From the NCBI RefSeq assembly GCF_042427615.1, contig NZ_JBHMEZ010000032.1, forward strand, positions 62,001 through 126,000: a stretch of 64,000 bases of DNA, in the 5' to 3' direction. Position numbers and translations under genes: made by a program. Below the pieces are notes generated by a model that did no database searches, was not told the origin of the DNA, and was given only the letters and a program-made list of their open reading frames with translations. The DNA comes from Formosa undariae (GTDB lineage Bacteria > Bacteroidota > Bacteroidia > Flavobacteriales > Flavobacteriaceae). Positions 54,556 through 64,000 of the stretch are shown here, piece after piece. How positions within the stretch are numbered: position 1 is the stretch's first letter; every line of letters starts with the position of its first letter.

Positions 54556-55047
54556 TTATTGGATTCGTTTTTTCATCTCTTCTACAATATTAAAAGCTGC
54601 AGGACAAATAGAAACATTTTTTAATGTAAGATTAGAAATTTGCTGGAATTTTTTTCTATCCGTATGCGGAAATTCTCGACATGCTTTTGGTCTAACATCA
54701 TAAATGGAGCAGTAATTATCGGCTCCTAAAAATGTACATGGAACACTTTGTAGCACATAATCATGCTCTTCATCTACTCTTAAAAATTGTTCGATAAAGC
54801 GTTGCGGTTTCATTTTAAAATGCTTCGAAATACGTTCAACATCTTTATCTGTAAACAACGGTCCTGTCGTTTTACAGCAATTTGCACACGTTAAACAATC
54901 TGTACGCTTAAATTCGGCATCATGCAATTCCTGCATAATGTAATCTAATTGCTTAGGCGGTTTCTTTTTTAATTTTTTAAAAAAGTTAGTATTCTCGTTA
55001 TGCTTATCTTTGGCCTCTTGAGGCAGATTTTTTAAAATGTCTTGCAT
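54556..55047 (-). CDS. YkgJ-family cysteine-cluster protein
   Basis: I start the gene at MQDILKN (55047, 163 residues) rather than five codons earlier, since homologues begin there. The family binds a metal, probably zinc or iron-sulphur, via CLTCANCCKT, CTFLGADNYC, YDVRPKACREFPHT and CPAAF. Function is unknown. It leads a two-gene unit with the secreted hypothetical protein. A TATTTTTG box just upstream (55059-55052) could act as its promoter and would give a near-leaderless transcript. Confidence 0.8.
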   Translation of the reverse strand: MQDILKNLPQEAKDKHNENTNFFKKLKKKPPKQLDYIMQELHDAEFKRTDCLTCANCCKTTGPLFTDKDVERISKHFKMKPQRFIEQFLRVDEEHDYVLQSVPCTFLGADNYCSIYDVRPKACREFPHTDRKKFQQISNLTLKNVSICPAAFNIVEEMKKRIQ

Positions 55048-55115
55048 GTGGCAAAAATACAATTTAATTAAATAAATCCATTTTTAGACCACTAAGAAAA
55101 TCCATACAATTTATT

Positions 55116-55820
55116 ATGAAAGATCTTTTCGGACAAGCACTTTTAGATTACCAAAACAACAATTATACTGAAGATATAATAACGTCTACAAACATTAGTG
55201 AAGAAGACACCTTACCTCTTCCCTATTTGTTTCGGGACTATGAAGATATGACTAAGTTGGAACAAATGGCCTTAGAACTAGCGAAAGGTTACATTTTAGA
55301 TGTTGGTTGTGGTGCTGGCGGACATAGTTTATATCTCCAAAACAAAGGGTTAGCTGTAAGATCTATAGATATTTCTGAAGGCGCGATTTCTGTATGTAAA
55401 ACTCGTGGTGTAAATCATGCGTATACGGCATCACTTTTAGATGAAACGGAACATTTTGATACGATTCTATTACTGATGAATGGGACAGGAATATTTGAAA
55501 AGTTAAGTTACGTTACCAAATACTTGACTCATTTAAAATCACTATTAAAAACAAATGGGCAAATTTTAATTGATTCTTCAGACATTCAATATATGTACGA
55601 AGATGAAGATGGCGGTTTATGGATAGACACCAATGCCAATTATTACGGTGAACTCGATTATTATTTAAGTTACAAAGGCCAAAAAGAGACACCTTTAACC
55701 TGGTTATATTTAGATTTTGTAACCTTAAAGGCAGCCTGTATTACTGTAGGTTTAAACTGTGAGAATGTACAAGATGGCGATCATTTCGATTATCTTGCAA
55801 AACTAACTATTAGCGAATAG
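55116..55820 (+). CDS. class I SAM-dependent methyltransferase
   Basis: The 234-residue protein carries the SAM-binding motif ILDVGCGAGGH (60-70), followed by VRSIDISEGAI with an acidic residue at the end of the second strand. Methyl acceptor is unknown. Its last 11 bp overlap the 3' end of the convergent DUF2059-like gene (55810-55820). Confidence 0.85.
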   Translation: MKDLFGQALLDYQNNNYTEDIITSTNISEEDTLPLPYLFRDYEDMTKLEQMALELAKGYILDVGCGAGGHSLYLQNKGLAVRSIDISEGAISVCKTRGVNHAYTASLLDETEHFDTILLLMNGTGIFEKLSYVTKYLTHLKSLLKTNGQILIDSSDIQYMYEDEDGGLWIDTNANYYGELDYYLSYKGQKETPLTWLYLDFVTLKAACITVGLNCENVQDGDHFDYLAKLTISE

Positions 55821-56349
55821 AATACCCCTGAGCTTCTAATTTTTCGTTTACCTGTTTATAAATATCGCCACACCAAAAATCTGAAATCACTTGCATCTTC
55901 TCATTCATCTCTGATTGCGAACTAACAATCTTTTTTCCTGTGGACGTTTTATAAAATTTATCGATTACTTTCTTATCTTTTTTAGTTAAGCCATTCGGAT
56001 TTTTAATCATAGTCTGCCCTGTAGGAGACCCATATAAATCATTCATATTCTGAATATCTTCAATGGTAAAAAAATCGGAATATGCAGTTACCAACTTCTG
56101 GCTAACCCTTTGCATCGCTTCGGGCTTTTCAGTCTTTAAGGTCGTCCAAGTATCTGCAGGGATATCGAGTTTATAATATTGCTCTTGTATTTGCTTAAAA
56201 CAGGTTTCGAAAACAGTTTCATAATACGCAGATGTTCCATTACTTTTAAGGCATTGCATTGCCTGATCTGAATAGTCCGCAGATTGCGATAAAACACTAA
56301 CACTAACACTAAAAAATAAGCCTACAGACAAAAATAAAATAGATTTCAT
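55810..56349 (-). CDS. DUF2059-like secreted protein
   Basis: The 179-residue protein has a signal peptide ending near VLSQS (residue 22). The C-terminal half resembles DUF2059: FTIEDIQNMNDLYGSPTGQTMIKN is the typical segment. Function is unknown. The 3' end overlaps the methyltransferase gene by 11 bp. Confidence 0.75.
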   Translation of the reverse strand: MKSILFLSVGLFFSVSVSVLSQSADYSDQAMQCLKSNGTSAYYETVFETCFKQIQEQYYKLDIPADTWTTLKTEKPEAMQRVSQKLVTAYSDFFTIEDIQNMNDLYGSPTGQTMIKNPNGLTKKDKKVIDKFYKTSTGKKIVSSQSEMNEKMQVISDFWCGDIYKQVNEKLEAQGYSIR

Positions 56350-56449
56350 AAATATGAATTATGATGAGATTTGGTATTTAACACATTAAATATACTAAAT
56401 AAAACAATATATCTTTTTACAAGCCCACAAATTGAAATATAATAAAGCA

Positions 56450-56479
56450 CAAAAAAAAGCATCCCTAAAGATGCTTTTT
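56450..56479 (-). terminator. intrinsic terminator of the TPR/beta-barrel operon
   Basis: A 9-bp stem (56470-56478 and 56455-56463, 6-nt loop) follows the beta-barrel stop at 56499 on the minus strand and has a run of eight Ts. Confidence 0.8.
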
Positions 56480-56498
56480 AAATTAAATGATATTGGTT

Positions 56499-58208
56499 TT
56501 AGAAATCGAATTTAAAAATCGCTCCTCCTAACACTTGAAAGCCTTGAACATCGTAATTATTCCAACGTTCATAATTTTGCGCTGTGATATTATTCAGTTT
56601 TAAGAAAACAGTAAATGAATTAGTTACATTATACCCTCCATTTAGGTTTAAATCTAAATACCCGTCAACATCAATAGTTTCTGAGGTAATATTTGGATCA
56701 AAACCACTTATTTTTTGATCGTTACGTTTTCCTACATAAAAAATATTTGCCCCTGCAAACCATTTTTGATCAGACACATAATCTCCAAAAACAGAAGCTT
56801 TTATATTTGGTAAATTCCATGCCTCCGCTTCTAACTCTGTGTTGTAGTTATTATACTCGGCTCTAAACCCTACTTTCAAATTCTTATTCATATTTACATT
56901 CACTTCGGCTAAAGCCTGGATGGTTTTAATATTGTCGTAAACTACAGTGAATGAATTTCCGTAGCTAAACTTTTCACCACTATTATTAGAAATTCCATTT
57001 TTTCTAAATAAGGATTTATCATCTTCAGAAGTATATCCCACCTTTACATTATAGCCTATTTCGTTTGTAAATTTCCCTAACATACCCACATATGCATTGT
57101 AATTATTATCTGTAGGTTTTACATTGGTAGAGGGTGATAAATACGGATTGATTTTAACAAAATCTCGATATGTATTTTGTATAATATCACCAGTAAATCC
57201 ACCGTAAGCAATTACAGCTTCATCTACAATTCTAAACGTTCCTGTTATATTTGGATACACATAAAAGTTACTCTCTGTATTATTTGTTCCAATCATATAA
57301 TACATTGAAGCTCCAATATTTAATGTAAAATCTTCACGATTTATTTGATACTTTGGAGAGACTCCCATTAATAAATTCCCATATTCAGGTAATTGCTCTG
57401 AATCATATGAAGTTCCTGCATGTCCAGAAAAATATTCAAATCTTACATCTGTTGTAATTTCTTCATCTAAAACAGGTAAATCTACCTTTCCTGTGAATTT
57501 AAGATGAGATTCTTGAGATTCAAAATCATCGTAAAAACGTCTTAAGATTACGCTTGCAGATTTCACATAAGTGTAGTCGTAAGCAACTTCCCCTGCTAGA
57601 TATAAGTCAAAATAATCGTGAGCAACATCTATATTTTTAAGATTCGCATTTTCGGTACCATACCAATTGTATTGCTGCCTTTCCAGTCCTCCCATAATAC
57701 TCCAGGTCTTGTCTCTTTGTCTATTAATATATTCGAAATCTCCTTTAAAATCTAAAAATCCATTATCCAATTTTACGTCTTCAATTCCACCATTCGATTT
57801 ATCGTAAGCAATCTTTGCTCCAAAAATACCAATGCGATTAAACTCTTTAGCAACGTATAATTCTGAAATTAAATTACCGTAAGACCCTAAGCCTAAATTA
57901 ATATAGCTATCGTAAAAACGTTCTGGTTTTTCTTTTTCCACTGTTGCCGCCGTCCCTTTTGTAGGAATAAATGTAGATGCTACAGGTACTGAAAGAATTT
58001 CATAATCAATGGGCTTCTTTTCTGTCGTCGAATTATCATCTAACGTTGGTTTTGTTTTCACTTTAAACGCATCAGAAATCGTAGGAGTATATGGCTTAAC
58101 GACATTAATAACATCGGTCTGTATGGTATCCTTTTCTTGAGAAAACATAAAAGTCGAACTACAAATAATTACGACTAATGTTAATATATATTGAAATTGC
58201 TTATACAT
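56499..58208 (-). CDS. outer-membrane beta-barrel protein (TonB-receptor-like, no plug)
   Basis: The 569-residue protein has a signal peptide ending near FMFSQ (residue 23), then a linker with VVKPYTPTISDAFKVKTKPTL and repeated beta-barrel strands that end in FKFDF, typical of outer-membrane proteins. It is often annotated as a TonB-dependent receptor, but no plug domain is seen. It lies 30 bp after a TPR-protein gene; the pair probably works together in the envelope. Function is unknown. Confidence 0.78.
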   Translation of the reverse strand: MYKQFQYILTLVVIICSSTFMFSQEKDTIQTDVINVVKPYTPTISDAFKVKTKPTLDDNSTTEKKPIDYEILSVPVASTFIPTKGTAATVEKEKPERFYDSYINLGLGSYGNLISELYVAKEFNRIGIFGAKIAYDKSNGGIEDVKLDNGFLDFKGDFEYINRQRDKTWSIMGGLERQQYNWYGTENANLKNIDVAHDYFDLYLAGEVAYDYTYVKSASVILRRFYDDFESQESHLKFTGKVDLPVLDEEITTDVRFEYFSGHAGTSYDSEQLPEYGNLLMGVSPKYQINREDFTLNIGASMYYMIGTNNTESNFYVYPNITGTFRIVDEAVIAYGGFTGDIIQNTYRDFVKINPYLSPSTNVKPTDNNYNAYVGMLGKFTNEIGYNVKVGYTSEDDKSLFRKNGISNNSGEKFSYGNSFTVVYDNIKTIQALAEVNVNMNKNLKVGFRAEYNNYNTELEAEAWNLPNIKASVFGDYVSDQKWFAGANIFYVGKRNDQKISGFDPNITSETIDVDGYLDLNLNGGYNVTNSFTVFLKLNNITAQNYERWNNYDVQGFQVLGGAIFKFDF

Positions 58209-58238
58209 AATATAAGTAGGTGTTTTTACGGTTTTAAT

Positions 58239-61200
58239 TTAGTCTTGAGTTTGTACTGACGAATTGGTTTTAGCTTGCTCTTGCTTAATGGTTTTTAGCT
58301 GCTTATTTGCCTCTGAAACAACATCTTTATAAGTCTGAAAGTTTTCAATAACGCTTTCTAAAATATAAGTCGCTTGAAAGGCATCGCCTAGTTCCTTATA
58401 ATTATTAGCCATTACAACTAGTCCCTTCGCACTAAAATATTTGTAGCTCGAATAATCTTTTGCTAAACGTTGTACTAGTGCATTCGATTCTTCATAATAG
58501 CGATCCTGATTTTTAAAATAAGCACTATAGTATAAGGCTTCTGCCGCAGTTTCTCCCGTAGCGACTTTACTCACTTCTTCGTAAGCCACTTTGGCACGAT
58601 CTAAATCGTTGGTATTAAAAGCCGATCTTGCTATAATAATATGAGCATCACTTTTAATTTTATTATCTATAGATTTGTTAGCCAATACTTTCTCGGCATA
58701 ACTTACAGCACTATTGTATTTACTTAATTGATAGTTAGCCTTCATTAAATTTGATTGCGCAAATACTACATTTTGAGGAAACGTAGCTTCGGTCTCTAAT
58801 CGCTGTAGTACAGGAAGTGCGTCTAACCAATTTTTCCCATCAAGATAACTTTGAGACAATCGCACTAAGGCTTCTTCAGTAAACTCGCTACGTGGCGCAT
58901 CTACAACACTTTTATAGTGAGGCGTAGCATTTACACTTAGCCCTTTTTGATAATATAATTGTGCTAAATAGAAGTGTGCTTGGTTAGTATGTAAACCTGG
59001 CTTAAACTTATTTAGATATCCGTTAAATTGTTTTATTGCATCATCGACATCATTATCTAAATATCTCTTTTCTGCAGATTGATAAGTCGAATTATCCAAA
59101 TCGGCATCTGTGACTTTTACGTAATCTAAAGTTTTCACCCAAGTTGCATACGCATCAACTTCTCCTAAATCAATATAAATTAAACGCGCTGTAGATACCG
59201 CTTGAATGGCTTCTGGAGTGCTTGGATAATCTGTTGCTACCAATTTAAATCGCTCTAATGCCTTTTGGTTCTTATTATCATTGTAAAAAATTAACCCTTC
59301 CCGAAGCATAGCTTTAGGAGTTAAAGAACTCATTCTATATTCTGAACTCAAGGTATTATACATGGCCACCGCTCTATCATTTTGATTTGATTTGGTATAC
59401 GCATTTCCCAACTCGTACATCGCATCGTCTCTTAATTTAGATTTTGGATAAGCATCTATAAAACGTTCTAATTCTGAAACTTTTGTCTTGGAATTACCAA
59501 TATAACCATAACTAATCGCTTTTTGAAATGCCGCATAGTCTGTTTCTATTTCACTTAATTTAATTGCCGAATCATAAGCTTTAATAGCTGCTTCGTAATT
59601 ACTTGATACAAAATAACCATCGGCCAAACGTAAATAGGCATCGTTCAGTTTTACTTGATCTCCGCTGTAATTTTTAGTAAATGTGCTAAAATAATCGGTT
59701 GCTTGATTATAATCTTTTTGCTTAAAATAAGCGTAGCCTAAACTGTAATCTACAACCTCATGCTCTTCCGTATGTGTTCCAGAAAAGAGATTAAAAGACT
59801 TAAAATCTATAACCGCTTCGGCATAATTATTTAAGTTATAATTACATTCTCCCTTCCAAAAATTGGCGCGTGCTGTGTATTCTGTATTAATTAGTTCCTT
59901 TAATGAAAGATCGAAAAAAGTTAATGCTTCGGTATACTTTTCTTCTTCTACCAACTCTAAACCTCTATAAAATGAAACTTTTTGATAAGCTTCTTTACTC
60001 GTTGCATCTTTTTTACTTTCTAATATTTTTAATGCCTCTTTATAGTTTTTAGAGGTAATATAAGAATCTACTAATAAGCTTTCAGCATTAGCGCGATGTG
60101 GGCTTTCTGGATATTTAGCAATATACGCTGACAACACTGTAGGAACGGATTCATATGGATTTCCTATTTCATAACTAATTTTCGCATAGTTATACCAGGC
60201 ATCTTCTTGGATTTTAACCACGTAATCCATCTGAGATGCATTTCTAAACGCATTTAAAGCTTCCGTTTTTTTACCTAATTGGATATAGCTTTCTCCCAAA
60301 TGATAATATGCATTTTGAGCGACACTATTATTTCCGCTTATAATTTTATTAAATTCAGAAATGGCTCTGTCGTAATCACTTTGCTTATAATACGCATACC
60401 CTAACTGATAGTAATCTGTGTTACTCCATTTTCCTCTTTTACCAGTATATAGTGTTAAATACGGTATCGCCTCGTCGTAATTCCCTAAGTTGAAATAACT
60501 CTCCCCAACAATTTTATTCAGTTCAGATTCTTCGTCTCGACTACTATATGGAATTTGTTCCTTAGCCAAAGCGATTGCTTCTTCAAATTTTCCCAATTTA
60601 AAATTTAAATCGGCTTTATAATAAGTCATTTTCTCTTTGTATTTCGACTGATCTTTCACCTGATCGAAATACTGATTAGCTTGACCAGCATCATCACTTT
60701 GATAGGCCATATACCCAATATAATACTTGGCTTGTGCCCCGTACGTTTTAGAGTTTTCGACCTTAGCTAAATACGTCTTTGCATTTCCATAATTCTTAGT
60801 AATAAAGGCCGTATATCCTTTATTAAAATTATATCTATCGTGTTCAAAAGCGGTTAACGATCGTTCATCTACGCGATCATACCATTTTTTAGCATGTGCG
60901 TATTTTCCACTTTTAAAATAAAAGTCAGCCACATCCATATATGCAGAATTTCTTTTCGGACTTGTAGGATAATCCGTAACAAATTGTTCTACAAGATTGT
61001 CTGCTTTAATTTGGTTTAGGCGCACCGCAATATTCGCAATGTAATAAGCACATTCCGATTGTATCACTTGCTCTGTAGACTTCCTTTGGATATCAGTAAA
61101 CATATCCTGAGCCGCTAAATATTGCTTATTATTGTATAAGGATAGTGCTTTAAAATATTCTGCTTGGTCGTTTGTATAAATTGCGGATTGTTGTGCCAGC

Positions 61201-61256
61201 ATCTGGCCACTCATCACAATAGCTAATAAAAATAATAAAATTTTACTCCTAATCAT
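58239..61256 (-). CDS. large secreted TPR-repeat protein
   Basis: The 1005-residue protein has a signal peptide ending near QMLAQ (residue 22) and is made almost entirely of tetratricopeptide repeats, with motifs such as AYYHLGESYIQLGKKTEALNA and YYQLGYAYYKQSDYDRAISEF. It is likely a periplasmic or outer-membrane scaffold. It leads an operon with the beta-barrel gene and has a TATCTTTG box 22 bp upstream of the start. Confidence 0.88.
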   Translation of the reverse strand: MIRSKILLFLLAIVMSGQMLAQQSAIYTNDQAEYFKALSLYNNKQYLAAQDMFTDIQRKSTEQVIQSECAYYIANIAVRLNQIKADNLVEQFVTDYPTSPKRNSAYMDVADFYFKSGKYAHAKKWYDRVDERSLTAFEHDRYNFNKGYTAFITKNYGNAKTYLAKVENSKTYGAQAKYYIGYMAYQSDDAGQANQYFDQVKDQSKYKEKMTYYKADLNFKLGKFEEAIALAKEQIPYSSRDEESELNKIVGESYFNLGNYDEAIPYLTLYTGKRGKWSNTDYYQLGYAYYKQSDYDRAISEFNKIISGNNSVAQNAYYHLGESYIQLGKKTEALNAFRNASQMDYVVKIQEDAWYNYAKISYEIGNPYESVPTVLSAYIAKYPESPHRANAESLLVDSYITSKNYKEALKILESKKDATSKEAYQKVSFYRGLELVEEEKYTEALTFFDLSLKELINTEYTARANFWKGECNYNLNNYAEAVIDFKSFNLFSGTHTEEHEVVDYSLGYAYFKQKDYNQATDYFSTFTKNYSGDQVKLNDAYLRLADGYFVSSNYEAAIKAYDSAIKLSEIETDYAAFQKAISYGYIGNSKTKVSELERFIDAYPKSKLRDDAMYELGNAYTKSNQNDRAVAMYNTLSSEYRMSSLTPKAMLREGLIFYNDNKNQKALERFKLVATDYPSTPEAIQAVSTARLIYIDLGEVDAYATWVKTLDYVKVTDADLDNSTYQSAEKRYLDNDVDDAIKQFNGYLNKFKPGLHTNQAHFYLAQLYYQKGLSVNATPHYKSVVDAPRSEFTEEALVRLSQSYLDGKNWLDALPVLQRLETEATFPQNVVFAQSNLMKANYQLSKYNSAVSYAEKVLANKSIDNKIKSDAHIIIARSAFNTNDLDRAKVAYEEVSKVATGETAAEALYYSAYFKNQDRYYEESNALVQRLAKDYSSYKYFSAKGLVVMANNYKELGDAFQATYILESVIENFQTYKDVVSEANKQLKTIKQEQAKTNSSVQTQD

Positions 61257-61278
61257 TAACCTTAAGTTTTAATTAAAT

Positions 61279-61286
61279 CAAAGATA
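61279..61286 (-). promoter_or_regulatory. Bacteroidota -7 promoter box for the TPR/beta-barrel operon
   Basis: TATCTTTG on the minus strand matches TAnnTTTG, 22 bp upstream of the start codon; a weak TTTCG sits near the -33 position. Confidence 0.5.
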
Positions 61287-61439
61287 ATTTAATCTAAATT
61301 CTATAACGAAATTTTAGCGTTATAATTATGTATTAAAAAAATAAAACTTCAAATATTCTTTAAAAAAAGCAATCCTGCTATGTTTTAAAAGTTATTATAA
61401 AATGATACATTTACAACACACAAAAAATCTACAATTCTT

Positions 61440-62123
61440 ATGCCACAAACTGTTCTTTATTTAAAAGATGCTTCCATTTCTCAAGGCGATAGTCTCGTAC
61501 TCTCTAATGTTAACGTTGAAGTTTACAAAGGTGATTTTGTCTATTTAATAGGAAAGACAGGAACAGGAAAAAGTAGTTTTATGAAGACACTTTATGGCGA
61601 CCTAGCCCTTACTGAAGGTGAAGGTAGTATTGTTGACTTTAACCTACGTACATTAAAGGAAAAAGAAATCCCATATTTAAGACGAAAATTGGGAGTAGTT
61701 TTTCAAGATTTTAAACTTTTAGTCGATCGTAATATTATTGAAAATTTACGCTTTGTACTTAAAGCGACAGGTTGGAAAAACAAATCTGAAATGCAAACGC
61801 GCATCGATGAAGTCTTAGAAAAAGTAGGTATGAAAACAAAAGGTTTTAAATTCCCTCACGAACTTTCTGGAGGAGAACAACAACGTGTGGCCATTGCCCG
61901 TGCATTATTAAACGACCCCGAACTTATACTTGCCGACGAACCTACTGGAAATCTTGATCCGCAAACAAGTATTGAAGTTATGAAGGTTCTTCAAGACATA
62001 AATAAAAATGGAAATACTATTTTAATGGCGACTCACGATTATGCTTTATTGCTTAAATACCCGAGTAAGACCTTAAAATGTGACGACAACCAACTTTACG
62101 AAGTGGTACAACGAAAAAGTTAG
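61440..62123 (+). CDS. ftsE: cell-division ABC transporter ATP-binding protein FtsE
   Basis: The 227-residue ATPase has Walker A GKTGTGKS (38-45), Q-loop FQD (88-90), signature LSGGEQQR (142-149), Walker B LILADEPTG (162-170) and switch His199. FtsE partners FtsX to control septal peptidoglycan hydrolases. The short form and GNLDP loop fit FtsE. ftsX is not adjacent here; the permease at 51-52 kb is a LolC-type instead. Two glycosyltransferase genes follow. Confidence 0.85.
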   Translation: MPQTVLYLKDASISQGDSLVLSNVNVEVYKGDFVYLIGKTGTGKSSFMKTLYGDLALTEGEGSIVDFNLRTLKEKEIPYLRRKLGVVFQDFKLLVDRNIIENLRFVLKATGWKNKSEMQTRIDEVLEKVGMKTKGFKFPHELSGGEQQRVAIARALLNDPELILADEPTGNLDPQTSIEVMKVLQDINKNGNTILMATHDYALLLKYPSKTLKCDDNQLYEVVQRKS

Positions 62124-62228
62124 ATTCACTTCTTTTAAAATTGTTTAATCCATTACAATTAAACTTTCTTTTACACTTTTTTCTCTAAAATACCGTTATA
62201 CATTCAATTCTAGACCACCTTTCACTGC

Positions 62229-63119
62229 ATGTTATCTGTATTAATTCCTATATATAATTATAATGTTGTCGCTTTAGTGCAAAACTTGCATAGGCAACTT
62301 ACGTTAGCTAACTATGTCTTTGAAATTATTTGCTTAGACGATGCTTCAGAAACAGCATTCATTTCAAAGAACAGTCAGATTGAATCTCTTGAGTTTACTT
62401 CATTTATAAAATCTACAGCAAATAACGGACGCACAAAAACACGACAACTGCTCTGTGAATCTTCTAAATATGACTGGTTGCTATTCTTAGACGCAGATAC
62501 AATCCCTGCTAGTAGTACCTTTATCTCTGAATACATAACCGCTATTAATCCTGAAAACGAAGCTGTTTTTGGCGGATTTTCTTATCATAAAAGCAAACCT
62601 TCAAGTCATTATATATTAAGATGGGAATACGGCAAAACCAAGGAAGAAGTCGATGCTTCCATTAGGAACACAAATCCGTATAAAATTATAATATCTGGAA
62701 ATTTTTTAATAAAAAAATCAATTTTCAAAACATTAAATTCACTTATACAACACAAGGTATATGGTTTAGATAATTATTTTGGTGCTTTACTAAAAAACAA
62801 TAAAATTAAAGTTTTACACATAAATAATCCTGTATTTCATCTTGGTTTAGAAAAAAATGAAGTGTATTTAAATAAATTAAAATCGGCAGTCTGCACTCTC
62901 TTATTACTTGTAAAACAGGATAAAATGAAGACACATAATAACGATCTATTATCCCTTTTTATGTTTCTAAAGAAAAATAGATTAAATTTTATCCTTTCTA
63001 AATTTTACAATGCCTTTAATAAACAAATGGAACATAATTTATGTGGTAAAACTCCTTCGATAAATCTATTGCAATTTTATCGCATTTCTTATATGTGTTA
63101 TGTAGACCAAAATTCTTAA
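62229..63119 (+). CDS. family 2 glycosyltransferase
   Basis: The 296-residue protein has a GT-A fold: LSVLIPIYNYN at the N-terminus, ICLDDAS, and LFLDADT as the metal-binding DXD motif. It is likely to transfer a sugar in envelope polysaccharide or glycolipid synthesis. It is followed 3 bp later by a second GT2 gene in the same direction, so the two are co-transcribed. Its C-terminal part lacks membrane segments. Confidence 0.85.
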   Translation: MLSVLIPIYNYNVVALVQNLHRQLTLANYVFEIICLDDASETAFISKNSQIESLEFTSFIKSTANNGRTKTRQLLCESSKYDWLLFLDADTIPASSTFISEYITAINPENEAVFGGFSYHKSKPSSHYILRWEYGKTKEEVDASIRNTNPYKIIISGNFLIKKSIFKTLNSLIQHKVYGLDNYFGALLKNNKIKVLHINNPVFHLGLEKNEVYLNKLKSAVCTLLLLVKQDKMKTHNNDLLSLFMFLKKNRLNFILSKFYNAFNKQMEHNLCGKTPSINLLQFYRISYMCYVDQNS

Positions 63120-63122
63120 TTT

Positions 63123-64000
63123 ATGAACGCTTTTTTTTCCGTCGTAATACCGCTATACAATAAGCAAAATCATATAAAAAACACGATCGATTCTGTAATC
63201 AATCAGAACTTTAAAGATTTTGAAATTATTATTGTTAATGATGGTTCTACAGACCACAGCCTTGACGTTATAAATACAATTTCGGATACTAGACTAAACA
63301 TTTATACCATAGAAAATCAAGGTGTTAGTTTTGCACGAAATTTTGGAGTTCGTAAAACCTCTACCGAACATATCGTATTTTTAGACGCAGACGATTATTG
63401 GGAAGAAAATCATTTAGAAACCTTATTTCAATTATCTGAAGCTTATCCGAATACCGGATTATTCGCTACAGGATATTACAAGCAATATTTTAATAAACCA
63501 CGATTTAAAGCGACATACAATACTATTCCTGAAGAATATTCTGGCGTAATTTCCAATTTTTTTGAAGCCTCAATGATAGATAATATTGCTTGGACTTCTG
63601 CAGTAATGATTCCTAAATCTACTCTCGAAGCCATTGGCCCTTTTAATGAAAATATGCGTTCAGGCCAAGATACAGAACTTTGGATTCGGATTGCTTTACA
63701 AAAACAAGTCGTATTTTCTAAAAAACCAACAGCGACCAAGGTTATCACCGATGTAGAAAATCACTTATCTTATTCTGAAAGCCGTATAGATAGGCTTCAA
63801 ATTTTTGAAACGTTTAAGTCTTATGAAACAGATAATAAAAGTTTAAAAAGATATTTAGATTCAAACCGATTTTCGACAGCCATACAAAGAAAACAAAATG
63901 GAGATTTTGATAATTACAATAAGTTAAAATCTGACTTAAATTTTAAAAACTTAAATATCAAACAGAGGTTACTATTACACTCCCCTGCATTTTTATTACG
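63123..64000 (+). CDS. family 2 glycosyltransferase (partial, runs off window)
   Basis: The frame is open for 292 codons without a stop up to the window edge, so the 3' end is missing. Translation shows VVIPLYNKQNHI at the N-terminus, IIIVNDGSTDHS, FLDADDYWEENH as the DXD region and SGQDTELWIRIAL as the acceptor-side motif. This is a GT2 enzyme like its upstream neighbour. The minus-strand frame at 63476-63748 is only a shadow of it. Confidence 0.88.
   Translation, partial: MNAFFSVVIPLYNKQNHIKNTIDSVINQNFKDFEIIIVNDGSTDHSLDVINTISDTRLNIYTIENQGVSFARNFGVRKTSTEHIVFLDADDYWEENHLETLFQLSEAYPNTGLFATGYYKQYFNKPRFKATYNTIPEEYSGVISNFFEASMIDNIAWTSAVMIPKSTLEAIGPFNENMRSGQDTELWIRIALQKQVVFSKKPTATKVITDVENHLSYSESRIDRLQIFETFKSYETDNKSLKRYLDSNRFSTAIQRKQNGDFDNYNKLKSDLNFKNLNIKQRLLLHSPAFLL

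Overview
The window is AT-rich bacterial chromosome from a member of the Flavobacteriaceae (phylum Bacteroidota). The evidence is a SusC/SusD outer-membrane pair, Bacteroidota-type -7 promoter boxes (TAnnTTTG) 18-35 bp before many start codons, near absence of Shine-Dalgarno sites except a very strong one before rpsU, tRNAs without encoded CCA, and FtsX/LolC, TPR, DUF2851, DUF3467 and DUF2721 proteins of the kind found in flavobacteria. I cannot name the genus from sequence alone.

Left part (1-18.6 kb) is accessory metabolism. Minus-strand genes encode a periplasmic FAD/Fe-S dehydrogenase with its small Tat-type subunit (0.5-2.8 kb). Next comes what looks like a complete trans-4-hydroxy-L-proline degradation set (3.1-8.2 kb): epimerase, D-hydroxyproline oxidase, DapA-like deaminase and 2-oxoglutarate-semialdehyde dehydrogenase, split into two transcription units by a terminator. 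Then a possible phosphodiester or phosphoinositide uptake locus (8.6-18.6 kb): a secreted GDPD-metallophosphatase fusion, a Ca-dependent PI-PLC-like enzyme, a divergent susC-susD pair and a small lipoprotein. An intrinsic terminator pointing away from susC, on the antisense strand, suggests an antisense RNA.

Middle part (19-28 kb) carries tRNA-Ser and tRNA-Thr, a nitroreductase, a DegT-type aminotransferase, an amino-acid permease, a candidate structured small RNA (about 23.65-23.82 kb), an idi-PTPS-manA operon and prfC.

The core block (28-43.4 kb, all minus strand) is the translation/transcription superoperon: rpsU, xerC-like, hpf, then tRNA-Thr(TGT), Tyr, Gly, Thr(GGT), tuf, tRNA-Trp, secE, nusG, rplK, rplA, rplJ, rplL, rpoB, rpoC and a DUF3467 gene. 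It contains several large intercistronic hairpins (rplL-rpoB, rpoB-rpoC, tuf-tRNA-Trp), a promoter that overlaps the upstream terminator, and a duplicated 3' end of the DUF3467 gene.

Right part (43.5-64 kb) is a mix of envelope and housekeeping genes: acyl-CoA dehydrogenase, HhH protein, Na+/alanine symporter, DUF2851, LolC-like permease, NamZ-like muramidase, a TPR/beta-barrel operon, ftsE and two family-2 glycosyltransferases, the last one cut by the window end. No rRNA, CRISPR array, insertion sequence or prophage was seen.
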